Origin: UBA12088 sp964568345
Lineage (GTDB): Bacteria > Patescibacteriota > Minisyncoccia > Phycocordibacterales > UBA12088
Length of the DNA stretch: 30,416 bases
Direction of reading: 5' to 3'
Assembly (NCBI GenBank): GCA_964568345.1
Contig: CAZMPG010000012.1
Coordinates: forward strand, 1-30,416
The notes below the pieces were generated by a model, which made no database searches, had not been told where the DNA came from, and was given only the letters and a program-made list of their open reading frames with translations. The position numbers and the translations under genes were made by a program. Shown here one piece after another: positions 1-8,245 of this stretch (positions within the stretch are counted from its first letter, which is position 1; every line of letters begins with the position of its first letter).

Positions 1-78
1 TATCCGGTGGTAGGTATAGCACGGTGCGAAAAATGCACAACCGACGCTGTGTGCCAGGGGCGTGCGCTGGTCGCGCCA

Positions 79-107
79 TTGTGTGGGTGCGTGCTTCCCG
101 CTATAGT
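79..107 (+). promoter_or_regulatory. argS promoter, leaderless type
   Basis: TTGTGT (79-84), a 17-nt spacer and TATAGT (102-107) precede the argS ATG at 114 by only 6 nt, so transcription should begin at or next to the start codon. There is no Shine-Dalgarno site. Confidence 0.6.
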
Positions 108-113
108 ACGGAC

Positions 114-1790
114 ATGGTTGGCAAGAAGGTGGAGGAGCTGTTTCGCGAGGCGGTTCGGCGCGCATGTGGCGAGCAGTGCGTCGGTACGGTTGAACACACC
201 CCCGACAGCGCGCACGGTGAGTACGCCTCCTCGGTCGCGCTTGGCTGTGCGAAGCGCGCGGGTCTCACACCGCGCCGGTGTGCAGAGCAGATCGTGGAGG
301 CGCTTGAGAAGCCTGCGTGGGTTGATCGCTATGAGGTAGCGGGGCCAGGCTTCATCAACGTATTCCTTGCGCGGACACTCTTCCGCGACACCCTCGTCGA
401 GGCTCTCGGTGCGGGGGAGCGGTGGGGTGCGCACGGGGCACTCGCGGGCGAGCGGGTGATGGTCGAGTACACCCAGCCCAACCCCTTCAAGCCATTCCAC
501 ATTGGCCACCTCATGAGCAACACGATCGGCGAGTCGCTCGCGCGGCTCTACGAGTTTTCGGGGGCCGAGGTGCGCCGCGCCAACTACCAGGGCGACGTTG
601 GTCGCCACGTCGCGATGTGTCTCTGGGGGCTCGCGCGCACCGGCGGCGACCCGAGCTTGGTAGCTGACCTCGGGAAAGCGTACGTCGAGGGGAACCGAGC
701 ATTCGAGGCGTCTCCCGATGTGCAGCGCGAGATCGTCGCGTACAACAAAATGGTGTACGAACACGCGCCCGAGGTCGCGGAGGCGTACGCGAAGGGTAGG
801 GCTGCTTCGCTCGCACACTTCGAGGAGCTCTACCGCGTGCTCGGGACGCGGTTCGACCACTACTTCTTCGAGAGCGAGTCACAGGTTCCCGGGCGTGCGA
901 TGGTCAAGGAGGGGCTCGCCCAGGGGGTGTTTGTGGAGAGTGATGGGGCCCTCGTATTCCGGGGCGAGGAGCGCGGGCTCCACACCCGCGTCTTCCTCAC
1001 CGCCGAGGGGCTCCCCACGTACGAAGCAAAGGAGCTTGGGCTCGCGGAGCTCAAGGAGGAGAAGTGGCCCTTCGACCGCTCGATCACGGTGACCGCATCG
1101 GAGCAGGACGAGTACTTCAAGGTGGTCTATACAGCGCTCGGTGAACTGCGGCCTGCCCTTGTGGGGAAGCTCCTCCACGTGCCGCACGGTATGATGGTGC
1201 TCACGACGGGGAAGATGAGCTCGCGGAAGGGCAACGTGGTGACCGGCGAGTCGCTCATCGCCGACATGCTCACGCTCGCACGGGAGAAGGTCGCGGATCG
1301 TGATTTGCCCGCCGATGAGAAGGAGGCGATAGCGGAGGCGGTTGCGGTCGCCGCTATCAAGTACTCGGTCTTGAAGCAGCGGGTCGGCAAGAATATCACG
1401 TTCGACCCGACAGCGGCGCTCTCGTTCGAGGGGGATTCGGGCCCCTACCTCCAGTATGCGCATACCCGCGCGGTGTCGCTCCTCGCGAAAGCGCGCACCG
1501 CAGGCTTCGCTCCTGCAACGAGCCTTGCCCCGCACGGGGTGAGCCCCGTCGAACGGCTGTTCCACCGCTTCCCGGAGGTGGTCGTGCGCGCGCGCGAAGC
1601 GCACGAGCCGCACCACGTGACGACGTACCTCGTGGAGCTTGCGGCAGCGTGGAACAGCTGGTACGCAGCCGAGAAGGTCCTCGATGGCTCGCCCACCGTC
1701 CCCTACAAGCTCGCTGTGGTGGATGCGTTTCGCCTCACTATGCGTAATGGCCTCTTCCTCCTCGGCATGCGGGCGCCCGAACGGATGTAG
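114..1790 (+). CDS. argS: Arginyl-tRNA synthetase
   Basis: Class I aminoacyl-tRNA synthetase that charges tRNA-Arg with arginine in the cytoplasm. The 558-residue product has the expected length. The signature HIGH lies at residues 129-132 within a PNPFKPFHIGHLMSN context typical of ArgRS, and the KMSKS-type loop is KMSSRKGN from residue 367. The N-terminal ~110 residues fit the ArgRS additional domain that contacts the tRNA D-loop, and the C-terminal ~130 residues fit the anticodon-binding helical domain (DALR type), ending in LRNGLFLLGMRAPERM-like sequence. The reading frame stays open upstream to position 24, but ATG 114 is chosen because it gives a normal N-terminus and sits 6 nt after a good -10 box. 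ileS follows 43 nt after the stop with its own promoter. Stop codon TAG. Confidence 0.96.
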   Translation: MVGKKVEELFREAVRRACGEQCVGTVEHTPDSAHGEYASSVALGCAKRAGLTPRRCAEQIVEALEKPAWVDRYEVAGPGFINVFLARTLFRDTLVEALGAGERWGAHGALAGERVMVEYTQPNPFKPFHIGHLMSNTIGESLARLYEFSGAEVRRANYQGDVGRHVAMCLWGLARTGGDPSLVADLGKAYVEGNRAFEASPDVQREIVAYNKMVYEHAPEVAEAYAKGRAASLAHFEELYRVLGTRFDHYFFESESQVPGRAMVKEGLAQGVFVESDGALVFRGEERGLHTRVFLTAEGLPTYEAKELGLAELKEEKWPFDRSITVTASEQDEYFKVVYTALGELRPALVGKLLHVPHGMMVLTTGKMSSRKGNVVTGESLIADMLTLAREKVADRDLPADEKEAIAEAVAVAAIKYSVLKQRVGKNITFDPTAALSFEGDSGPYLQYAHTRAVSLLAKARTAGFAPATSLAPHGVSPVERLFHRFPEVVVRAREAHEPHHVTTYLVELAAAWNSWYAAEKVLDGSPTVPYKLAVVDAFRLTMRNGLFLLGMRAPERM

Positions 1791-1796
1791 CTTCCA

Positions 1797-1826
1797 TTGT
1801 CGCAGGTGTCGCAAAGGTGCTACAGT
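1797..1826 (+). promoter_or_regulatory. ileS promoter, leaderless type
   Basis: TTGTCG (1797-1802), 18-nt spacer, TACAGT (1821-1826), then 7 nt to the ATG at 1834. Same architecture as the argS promoter. It supports the choice of ATG 1834 over more upstream in-frame starts inside argS. Confidence 0.55.
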
Positions 1827-1833
1827 AGCCGGT

Positions 1834-4800
1834 ATGGCAGTGGAGCGAGAGAAAAGGGAAAAGGGCAAAGAGAAAAGAGACGCTGCGCCTGCTGCGCAGG
1901 GTGCGTCGCGTGACGAAAAGAGTGAGACGGCGCGGCGTGAGGAGGAGGTGCTCGCGTTCTGGAAGGAGCGGGGCATCTTTGAAAAGTCACTCACGAAAGA
2001 CGCTCCCCAGGGCGAGTTTGTGTTCTACGATGGACCGCCCTTTGCTACTGGATTACCGCACATGGGGCACCTTTTGGGCTCGAGCATCAAGGATGTGGTA
2101 GGGCGGTACAAGACGATGCGCGGGTACCACGTACCGCGCCGTTGGGGGTGGGACACACACGGCCTCCCTATTGAAAATATTGTCGAGAAGAAGCTCGCCC
2201 TCACGGGCAAGAAAGACATTGAGGCAATGGGAATCGGGCGCTTCAATACGGAAGCCCGGAAGACCGTGCTCGCATACGTTGACGACTGGAAGCAGTATGT
2301 CGAGCGTATGGGGCGGTGGGTGGACTTCGACCACTCCTACAAGACGATGGACAACAGCTACATTGAGAGCGTGTGGTGGGCACTCAAGAAGATACACAAC
2401 GACAAACGCCTCTACGAGGGAAAGAAGGTCCTCCTGTACTGCCCACACTGCGAGACGCCGCTCTCGAAAGCGGAGATTGCGATGGACAACAGCTACAAGG
2501 ATGTGACGGATGAGGCGGTGTACGTGAAGTTTGTGTTAGACGAGAGAAAAGAGAAAGGTGATAAGAGAAAAGAGAAAAGCGTGCGAGAGGTGTTCGGGGT
2601 ACCAGATGATGGGGTACCGATATTCATTGTGGCGTGGACGACGACGCCGTGGACGCTGCCGGGGAATGTGGCGCTTGCCGTTGGTACGGATATCGAATAC
2701 TCATTGGTAGCAGTGGAGTATTCTCTGGGGGTACGTGATCTCGGTGCGGATAGTTCATACCTGCCTCCCGAGGAACTTCCGGATGACCACCATGTCATTG
2801 TCGCCCGTGCGATGCTGCCGTCGCTGCGAGAAAGAATGGTGCATCGGGCGACGCTTCGGGAGATCGGTACGTGCACCGGTGCCGACCTCATTGGTCTCTC
2901 CTATGAGCCGCTCTACGAGGTGCCGAAGGCGCGTGCGGCAGGGAGCGAGAAGGTATGGACCATTCTGTCGGCAGACTTTGTCACGACCGAAGAAGGTACC
3001 GGCGTCGTGCACATTGCGCCCATGTATGGCGAAGATGACTACGAGCTCGGGAAAGCGAATAATCTCCCCACGGTGCAGCTTCTCGATACGACCGGTACCT
3101 ACAATGACGATGCGCCCGAGCTGGTGCGCGGCAGGTACTACAAGAAGGGCGGGAAGCAGGTCATAGAGGATCTGAGCGCACGCGGTATCCTCTTCACACA
3201 GCACGCGTACACCCACAGCTACCCCCACTGCTACCGCTGCGGTACCGCGCTCATCTACAATGCGCTCACGAGTTGGTTCATCGACATTCAGGCAGTGAAG
3301 GAGCGTCTCATTGCGGCAAATGAGGAGGTGAGCTGGTACCCCGCGCACCTCAAGCACGGACGCTTCCGCAACATTGTCGAGGGTGCACCCGATTGGACCA
3401 TCAGCCGCAACCGCTTCTGGGCATCGCCGCTCCCCATCTGGAAGCACGAAACAACGGGCGAGGTTACCCTCGTGGGGTCGCTCGACGAGCTCCGTGCTCG
3501 TACTAAAAAGAGCGGCAACCGCTACCTCACCATGCGCCACGGCCGCGCCGAGAGCAATGACCAGCGCTTTATAAGCTCGCGCGCTGACGACGACAATCAC
3601 CTCACCGAGGCGGGAAAAGAAGAGGTGCGTGCCGCGGTTCCAGGTCTTGCGCAGCAGGGCATCACCCGCATCGTGACAAGCCCACTCGTGCGCACCCGGG
3701 AGACAGCGGATATGGTTGCCGATGCGCTCGGCATTGCGCGGAGCGATGTTGTGGTCGAGGACCGTTTCAAGGAGTGGCAGCTCGGCGTCCTGTCGGGTAA
3801 GCCAGTTGGCGCGCTCCACGACGTGTGTGCAAGCTACGAGCAGCGTTTCCATACGGTGTGCGCCCCCGGGGCGGAGACCCTCGCGGATATGAAGCAGCGC
3901 ATCGGCGCAGCACTCTACGACCTCGAAGAGCGGTACCAGGGCGAGACCATTCTCATTGTTGGTCACGAGTACACTTCATGGCTCGCTGCGTGCGTTGCTG
4001 CGGGGGCTCATGTTGCCGAGTCGATTCGGATTCGCGGCGATGCCGACGACTACGTCGCGAATGCAGAGGTGCGGGTGCTCGATTTCGTACCACTCCCCCA
4101 CAACGAGCACTACGAGCTCGACCTCCACCGTCCCTACCTCGACGACCTTCCCCTCGTCGCTCGTGACGGCGCACGTCTCGTGCGTATCCGTGAGGTGGTG
4201 GACTGCTGGGTGGAGTCGGGTCTCATGCCGGTTGCCTCTGAGCACCACCTTGGCGAGGCGTTTGGCAGACCGGAGCGGTATCCCGGTGATTTCATTGCGG
4301 AGTATATCGCACAGACCCGTACGTGGTTCTACTACATGCACGCGATGGGCGTACTCCTGTTTGATGACCCGAGTTTTAGGCACTGTGTTTCGACCGGCAC
4401 GATCCTCGCCGAGGATGGGAGTAAAATGAGTAAATCGAAGGGCAATTTCACCGACCCGCTCAAGAACCTCGACCGCTTTGGCGCTGATGCGCTCCGCCTC
4501 TACCTCTTGGGATCGGTCGTCATGCAGTCTGAGGATATGAGCTTCAGAGACGAGGAGCTCAAAGATGTGCACAACCGATTCATCGGGATTCTCTGGAATA
4601 CGTACAAGTTCTACGAGATGTACGTGGGCGGGAGAAAAGAAGAAAGAGAAAAGAGAGAAGACGTCAGCATCCCCGCGATGCAGGCGAACATCCTCGACCG
4701 ATGGATCCTCACCCTCCTCGAGGGGCTCGTGACCGAGGTCACCACGTACATGGACGCGTACGATACCGTGCGTGCGGTGCGTGCCCTGCGCGAGTTTGTG

Positions 4801-5529
4801 ACCGACCTCTCGACCTGGTACATCCGCCGATCTCGTGACCGCTTCAAGAGCGAAGACGTGCAGGATCGCGCGGCAGCGATAGCCACGACCCGCTCTGTGC
4901 TCCTCACGCTCGCAGAGCTCCTAGCGCCGCTCGCCCCCTTCATCGCGGAGTGTATCTACCGGGGAATTGGCGGGGAAGCGGAGAGCGTGCACCTTGCTGC
5001 GTGGCCGGCACCTGTACGCGAGGCAGAGCTCGAGCTCATAGGGCGCATGGCGGAGGTCCGACGGCTTGCTTCGCTCATCCTCGAGGCGCGGCAGCGCGCT
5101 GGTATCAAGGTGCGCCAGCCGCTCGCGAAGGTAACGGTGCGCGGGGTGGCGCTCGAGGGGGATAGTGAGCTCCTCGCGCTTCTTGCTGACGAGGTGAATG
5201 TGAAAGAAATCATGTTCGGGGGCGCTTGTGATGGGGAGGTGCTGCTCGATACCGAGATTACCGACGAGCTGCGGCGTGAGGGTGACATCCGTGAGCTCGT
5301 GCGGGAGGTGCAGGACCTGCGCAAGCAGAGAGGGCTCCAGCCGCACGAGCGCATTGCCCTGACGATCGAGCCAGCCTACGAGGCACTGGTTGAAGCGGCG
5401 CGCCGCGATCTCGCTGCGAAAGCGGGTGTTGATGTGGTGCACTATGAACGTGTGGTCGAAGGTGCGACATACGCACGGTCCGGCGAGCACGCCCGCCTCG
5501 CGATCAGGCGGGTAGATCTCGAGGTTTAG
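1834..5529 (+). CDS. ileS: Isoleucyl-tRNA synthetase with inserted histidine-phosphatase domain
   Basis: Class I synthetase charging tRNA-Ile. At 1231 residues it is longer than a usual IleRS. The HIGH-type motif is HMGH (residues 76-79) and the KMSKS loop is at 864-868. A zinc-ribbon-like YCPHCETPLSK, the YPHCYRCGTALIY segment and the RNRFWASPLPIW motif are all present. Between the last of these and DLHRPYLDDLPL, where IleRS normally has a short linker, lies a ~200-residue domain (about 560-760). It has the histidine-phosphatase (phosphoglycerate-mutase-like) signatures MRHGRAESN (catalytic His569), TSPLVRTRETA and ILIVGHEYTSW (second His711), so it looks catalytically intact. Three Lys/Glu/Arg-rich low-complexity tracts (residues ~5-20, 236-249, 933-945) are encoded by GAGAAAAGAGAAA-type DNA. 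IleRS function is certain. The phosphatase substrate is unknown. Confidence 0.96.
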   Translation: MAVEREKREKGKEKRDAAPAAQGASRDEKSETARREEEVLAFWKERGIFEKSLTKDAPQGEFVFYDGPPFATGLPHMGHLLGSSIKDVVGRYKTMRGYHVPRRWGWDTHGLPIENIVEKKLALTGKKDIEAMGIGRFNTEARKTVLAYVDDWKQYVERMGRWVDFDHSYKTMDNSYIESVWWALKKIHNDKRLYEGKKVLLYCPHCETPLSKAEIAMDNSYKDVTDEAVYVKFVLDERKEKGDKRKEKSVREVFGVPDDGVPIFIVAWTTTPWTLPGNVALAVGTDIEYSLVAVEYSLGVRDLGADSSYLPPEELPDDHHVIVARAMLPSLRERMVHRATLREIGTCTGADLIGLSYEPLYEVPKARAAGSEKVWTILSADFVTTEEGTGVVHIAPMYGEDDYELGKANNLPTVQLLDTTGTYNDDAPELVRGRYYKKGGKQVIEDLSARGILFTQHAYTHSYPHCYRCGTALIYNALTSWFIDIQAVKERLIAANEEVSWYPAHLKHGRFRNIVEGAPDWTISRNRFWASPLPIWKHETTGEVTLVGSLDELRARTKKSGNRYLTMRHGRAESNDQRFISSRADDDNHLTEAGKEEVRAAVPGLAQQGITRIVTSPLVRTRETADMVADALGIARSDVVVEDRFKEWQLGVLSGKPVGALHDVCASYEQRFHTVCAPGAETLADMKQRIGAALYDLEERYQGETILIVGHEYTSWLAACVAAGAHVAESIRIRGDADDYVANAEVRVLDFVPLPHNEHYELDLHRPYLDDLPLVARDGARLVRIREVVDCWVESGLMPVASEHHLGEAFGRPERYPGDFIAEYIAQTRTWFYYMHAMGVLLFDDPSFRHCVSTGTILAEDGSKMSKSKGNFTDPLKNLDRFGADALRLYLLGSVVMQSEDMSFRDEELKDVHNRFIGILWNTYKFYEMYVGGRKEEREKREDVSIPAMQANILDRWILTLLEGLVTEVTTYMDAYDTVRAVRALREFVTDLSTWYIRRSRDRFKSEDVQDRAAAIATTRSVLLTLAELLAPLAPFIAECIYRGIGGEAESVHLAAWPAPVREAELELIGRMAEVRRLASLILEARQRAGIKVRQPLAKVTVRGVALEGDSELLALLADEVNVKEIMFGGACDGEVLLDTEITDELRREGDIRELVREVQDLRKQRGLQPHERIALTIEPAYEALVEAARRDLAAKAGVDVVHYERVVEGATYARSGEHARLAIRRVDLEV

Positions 5530-5580
5530 GATTGAGGAGGTTGAACCTCCTAAATTTAGGAGGTTCAACCTCCTCAATCC
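5529..5580. repeat. 52-bp perfect palindrome between ileS and recO
   Basis: Positions 5529-5554 are the exact reverse complement of 5555-5580. Each half itself contains the smaller palindrome AGGAGGTTGAACCTCCT, so the structure is nested. It begins on the last base of the ileS stop codon and ends on the base before the recO ATG. There is no U-tract, so it is not a standard terminator. AGGAGG at 5558-5563 would be buried in the stem. It could be a small mobile palindromic element, a cruciform or RNA-processing site, or a translational lock on recO. Confidence 0.95.
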
Positions 5581-6138
5581 ATGTACCACCTCCACACCAC
5601 CCCCGCGTACGTGCTCCAGAGCTACCCCCACGGCGAGTCGAGCCGCGTGTACAAACTCTTCACCCGTGAGCTCGGCCTCCTCTACGGGCACGGGCAGGGG
5701 GTTCGCGAGCTCAAGAACCGCAACCGGTACGCACTTGCTACCTACCGCCTCACCGAGGTGACGCTCGTGCGGGGGCGGGAGGTGTGGCGTCTCACCGGGG
5801 CGCGGGGAGCTGGTGCCCACGCATCGCTCCCGACGCGCCGCGTGCTCGACCTTGTGGGCAAGCTCGTGCCGCTCGGGGACCCGGTTCCCACCCTTTTCGA
5901 CCTTGTCCGCGCCGGTGTTGAGCGCAGCGTACCGTACGAGGGCAGCGTGCTCGAGCGGCTTCTCGTGCTTCGCATCCTCGACACCCTGGGCTACGTTGCC
6001 CACCCGGTGCGCGACCCAGTGCTCGTGTCATTCCTCACCTCGCACACCTTTACCGACGACGTGCTCATGCACGTCGAGCAGGAGCAGGAGCGCGTAACTG
6101 CCGCCGTAAACAGCGCCCTGCGCGAAGCATTCGCGTAG
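5581..6138 (+). CDS. recO: RecO-like recombination/repair protein, short form
   Basis: RecO helps load RecA onto SSB-coated single-stranded DNA. The N-terminal ~75 residues (HTTPAYVLQSYPHGESSRVYKLFTREL) match the RecO OB-fold pattern, in which a short strand, 'GEsdrl..lfT.elG' and then a 'G.r..kn' segment follow. The product has 185 residues, shorter than the usual ~240, and lacks the C-terminal Cys4 zinc motif seen in many RecO proteins. It starts directly after a 52-bp perfect palindrome, so its ribosome access may be controlled by that hairpin. The next gene begins 20 nt downstream with its own -10 box. recA and ssb are elsewhere in this window, which fits a repair role but does not prove it. 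The family call rests on N-terminal pattern only. Confidence 0.72.
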   Translation: MYHLHTTPAYVLQSYPHGESSRVYKLFTRELGLLYGHGQGVRELKNRNRYALATYRLTEVTLVRGREVWRLTGARGAGAHASLPTRRVLDLVGKLVPLGDPVPTLFDLVRAGVERSVPYEGSVLERLLVLRILDTLGYVAHPVRDPVLVSFLTSHTFTDDVLMHVEQEQERVTAAVNSALREAFA

Positions 6139-6143
6139 CATGC

Positions 6144-6149
6144 TATACT
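6144..6149 (+). promoter_or_regulatory. -10 box for the membrane-protein gene
   Basis: TATACT lies 9 nt before the ATG at 6159. No good -35 is visible. It fits the short-leader or leaderless pattern seen at neighbouring genes. Confidence 0.4.
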
Positions 6150-6158
6150 TCCTGGTGT

Positions 6159-8204
6159 ATGACCGGGGAGGAGAGTAGCGTCGAACGCGTGAAGCGCAAG
6201 CTGTATACGCGAAGTGGCAGCTCCACGCTGCACCCGCGGCGCACGCTCCATAGTGAGGAGCACGACGTCGTGCAGCGGTGGGACGACCCCCAGGCTCCGC
6301 CACCCACCCAGTCGCCCGAGGAGGAAGCCGAGCACCTCCTCGAAGAGCTCCGTGCTGGGCATCTCCCTGGCAGTGGGGAGCCGGTCCCGGTCCCCACCAT
6401 CCTCGCCGACGATCGCCTCGAAGCTGGCGCGGTGCGGGTGCGCGAGGAGCGGCGCACCACGACGCGCATCATCACCGCCATCTTCGTCGCATCGCTCTGT
6501 TTTTTCGTGATCGCAGCGGGTATCGCTGGCTACTACCTCGCTGTTGGGAAGAACCAGGTAAGCTGCGACAACCTCGTACTCGACGTGAGTGGGCCGCTCT
6601 CCATAGCGAGCGGCAAGGAGCTCGTGCTCAATATCGGCATCCTCAACAAGAACAGTATTCCCCTCCAGTCGGCAGACCTCGTCCTCGACTACCCCGAGGG
6701 TGCGCGGAGCGCCACGAACACCTCGCTCCCGTTTGCCGCAGCACGTGAGAAGATCGGCACGCTCGAGCCGAACGAGCGGGTGCGGACCGACGCACATGTC
6801 GTGCTCTTTGGCAAGGAGCAGACCGACCAGACCATCACGGTAAGTGTCGAGTACCACATCCAAGACTCGAGCGCGATGCTCCACTGCGAGCAGCCGTACC
6901 GCATCGCCATCGCCTCTTCACCGGTGCTTCTCTCCGTAGACGGGCTCGAGGAGGTGTCCTCTGGCCAGGAGCTCACCCTCACCGTTACGGTGCATGCGAA
7001 TGCCGAAGAGGTCGTGTCTGACATGCGCCTCATCGCCGACTACCCGTTTGGCTTCACGCTCGTGCGCGCAGACCCGCCGCCGAAGAACGGGAAGGATGTG
7101 TGGGAGATAGGCGATGTCGCGCCGGGGAGCTCGCGCACCATCACGATCCACGGTGTCGTGCAGGCACAGTCGGTCGAGGCGCGGGAGGTGAAGTTTCGCC
7201 TCGGGGAGAAGGATCGCAAGGATGAGCGGGGGCTCGCAACGACGCTCCAGGCGGTCGAACACGCGCTCTTCATCGCGCGGCCGTTCTTGGCGCTCGACCT
7301 CAAGGTAAACAACGGCGCGGGGCCCGACATCACCGCGCCCCTCGGCGGCGACCTCAATGCGGAGCTCCACTGGACCAATAAGCTTGCCGACCCCCTCTAC
7401 GACGTATCTATCGAGATGGTGCTCCCCAGTGCGCTCGTGGACCGCGCTTCGGTGCGGGTCAAGAACGGTTTCTACCGGTCGGTTGACAACACGATTGTGT
7501 GGACACCGCAGACCGACGATTCGCTCCGTGAGGTTGTGGCCGGTGCGGAGGGAGACCTTGGCTTTTCACTCACGACGGTGCGCCCTGAGGGCACGAGCGG
7601 TACCACGAACCCCTCGCTCGACCTCGCTTTCACCATCCGCGCGAGCAGGGTGAGCGACACCGTGCCGGTGCCGCAGACCCTCGTCGCGCAGGCGAAGCGC
7701 ACGGTAAAGTTCCTCTCGGTCCTCACGCTCCAGCCGAGCATCTCCTACACGACCGGGCCCTTCACAAACACCGGCACTCACCCGCCTCAGGTCGACAAGG
7801 AGACGACCTACACGATCACGTGGGAGCTCACCAACACGACGAACGATGTGGATGATGTCACCGTCCACGCCGCTCTTCCCGTCAATGTGTCCTGGCGCAA
7901 CGTTATCGCCCCTGAGGGTGAGCAGCTCACCTACAGCCCGGTGACCCGCGAGGTGACGTGGACGGCTGGTAGGGTGCCGGTAGGTACCGGGTACCGGGGT
8001 TCGCGGAAGCAGGTTTCGTTCCAGGTCGGCCTCATACCGAGTATCACCCAGCTCGGGGATGCCGCGGCGGTGATCGAGGCGCCGAAGGTATCCGGCATTG
8101 ACCACTTCACCGGCAGTGTGCTAGAACAGACGCTACGGCCCCTCACGACCGAGCTTACGAATGACCCGTACTTTCCTGGGGAGCGTGGTGATGTGCGCTC
8201 ATAG
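6159..8204 (+). CDS. Single-pass membrane protein with large extracellular beta-rich region
   Basis: Hypothetical protein of 681 residues. Residues 1-103 are charged and probably cytoplasmic. Residues 104-128 (ITAIFVASLCFFVIAAGIAG and following) form one strong transmembrane helix, and the remaining ~550 residues would lie outside the cell. This outer part contains repeated blocks such as LVLNIGILNKNSIPLQSADL, ELTLTVTVHANAEEVVSDM and YTITWELTNTTNDVDDVTV. They resemble the DUF11/CARDB-type Ig-like repeats of bacterial surface proteins, in which conserved 'y.i...N....a.dv.v.d.lP' segments recur. No enzymatic motif is seen. A role in the cell envelope or in attachment to a host cell is an inference from topology. 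The gene lies between recO and glyS, and no partner is evident. Confidence 0.75.
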   Translation: MTGEESSVERVKRKLYTRSGSSTLHPRRTLHSEEHDVVQRWDDPQAPPPTQSPEEEAEHLLEELRAGHLPGSGEPVPVPTILADDRLEAGAVRVREERRTTTRIITAIFVASLCFFVIAAGIAGYYLAVGKNQVSCDNLVLDVSGPLSIASGKELVLNIGILNKNSIPLQSADLVLDYPEGARSATNTSLPFAAAREKIGTLEPNERVRTDAHVVLFGKEQTDQTITVSVEYHIQDSSAMLHCEQPYRIAIASSPVLLSVDGLEEVSSGQELTLTVTVHANAEEVVSDMRLIADYPFGFTLVRADPPPKNGKDVWEIGDVAPGSSRTITIHGVVQAQSVEAREVKFRLGEKDRKDERGLATTLQAVEHALFIARPFLALDLKVNNGAGPDITAPLGGDLNAELHWTNKLADPLYDVSIEMVLPSALVDRASVRVKNGFYRSVDNTIVWTPQTDDSLREVVAGAEGDLGFSLTTVRPEGTSGTTNPSLDLAFTIRASRVSDTVPVPQTLVAQAKRTVKFLSVLTLQPSISYTTGPFTNTGTHPPQVDKETTYTITWELTNTTNDVDDVTVHAALPVNVSWRNVIAPEGEQLTYSPVTREVTWTAGRVPVGTGYRGSRKQVSFQVGLIPSITQLGDAAAVIEAPKVSGIDHFTGSVLEQTLRPLTTELTNDPYFPGERGDVRS

Positions 8205-8205
8205 A

Positions 8206-8233
8206 TTGTGCGAAAACGCTGTACCCGTATCGT
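8206..8233 (+). promoter_or_regulatory. glyS promoter
   Basis: TTGTGC (8206-8211), 16-nt spacer, TATCGT (8228-8233). The predicted start of transcription is about 8240, within a few bases of the ATG at 8246. Confidence 0.45.
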
Positions 8234-8245
8234 CTTTCATTGCAT

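Noticed and set aside
879..1994. 371-codon minus-strand ORF opposite argS
   Set aside because: It lies wholly antisense to a certain gene, its protein is rich in Arg/His without motifs, and it is produced by the high GC content.
2755..3966. 403-codon minus-strand ORF opposite ileS
   Set aside because: Antisense shadow of conserved synthetase sequence; no family features or start signals.
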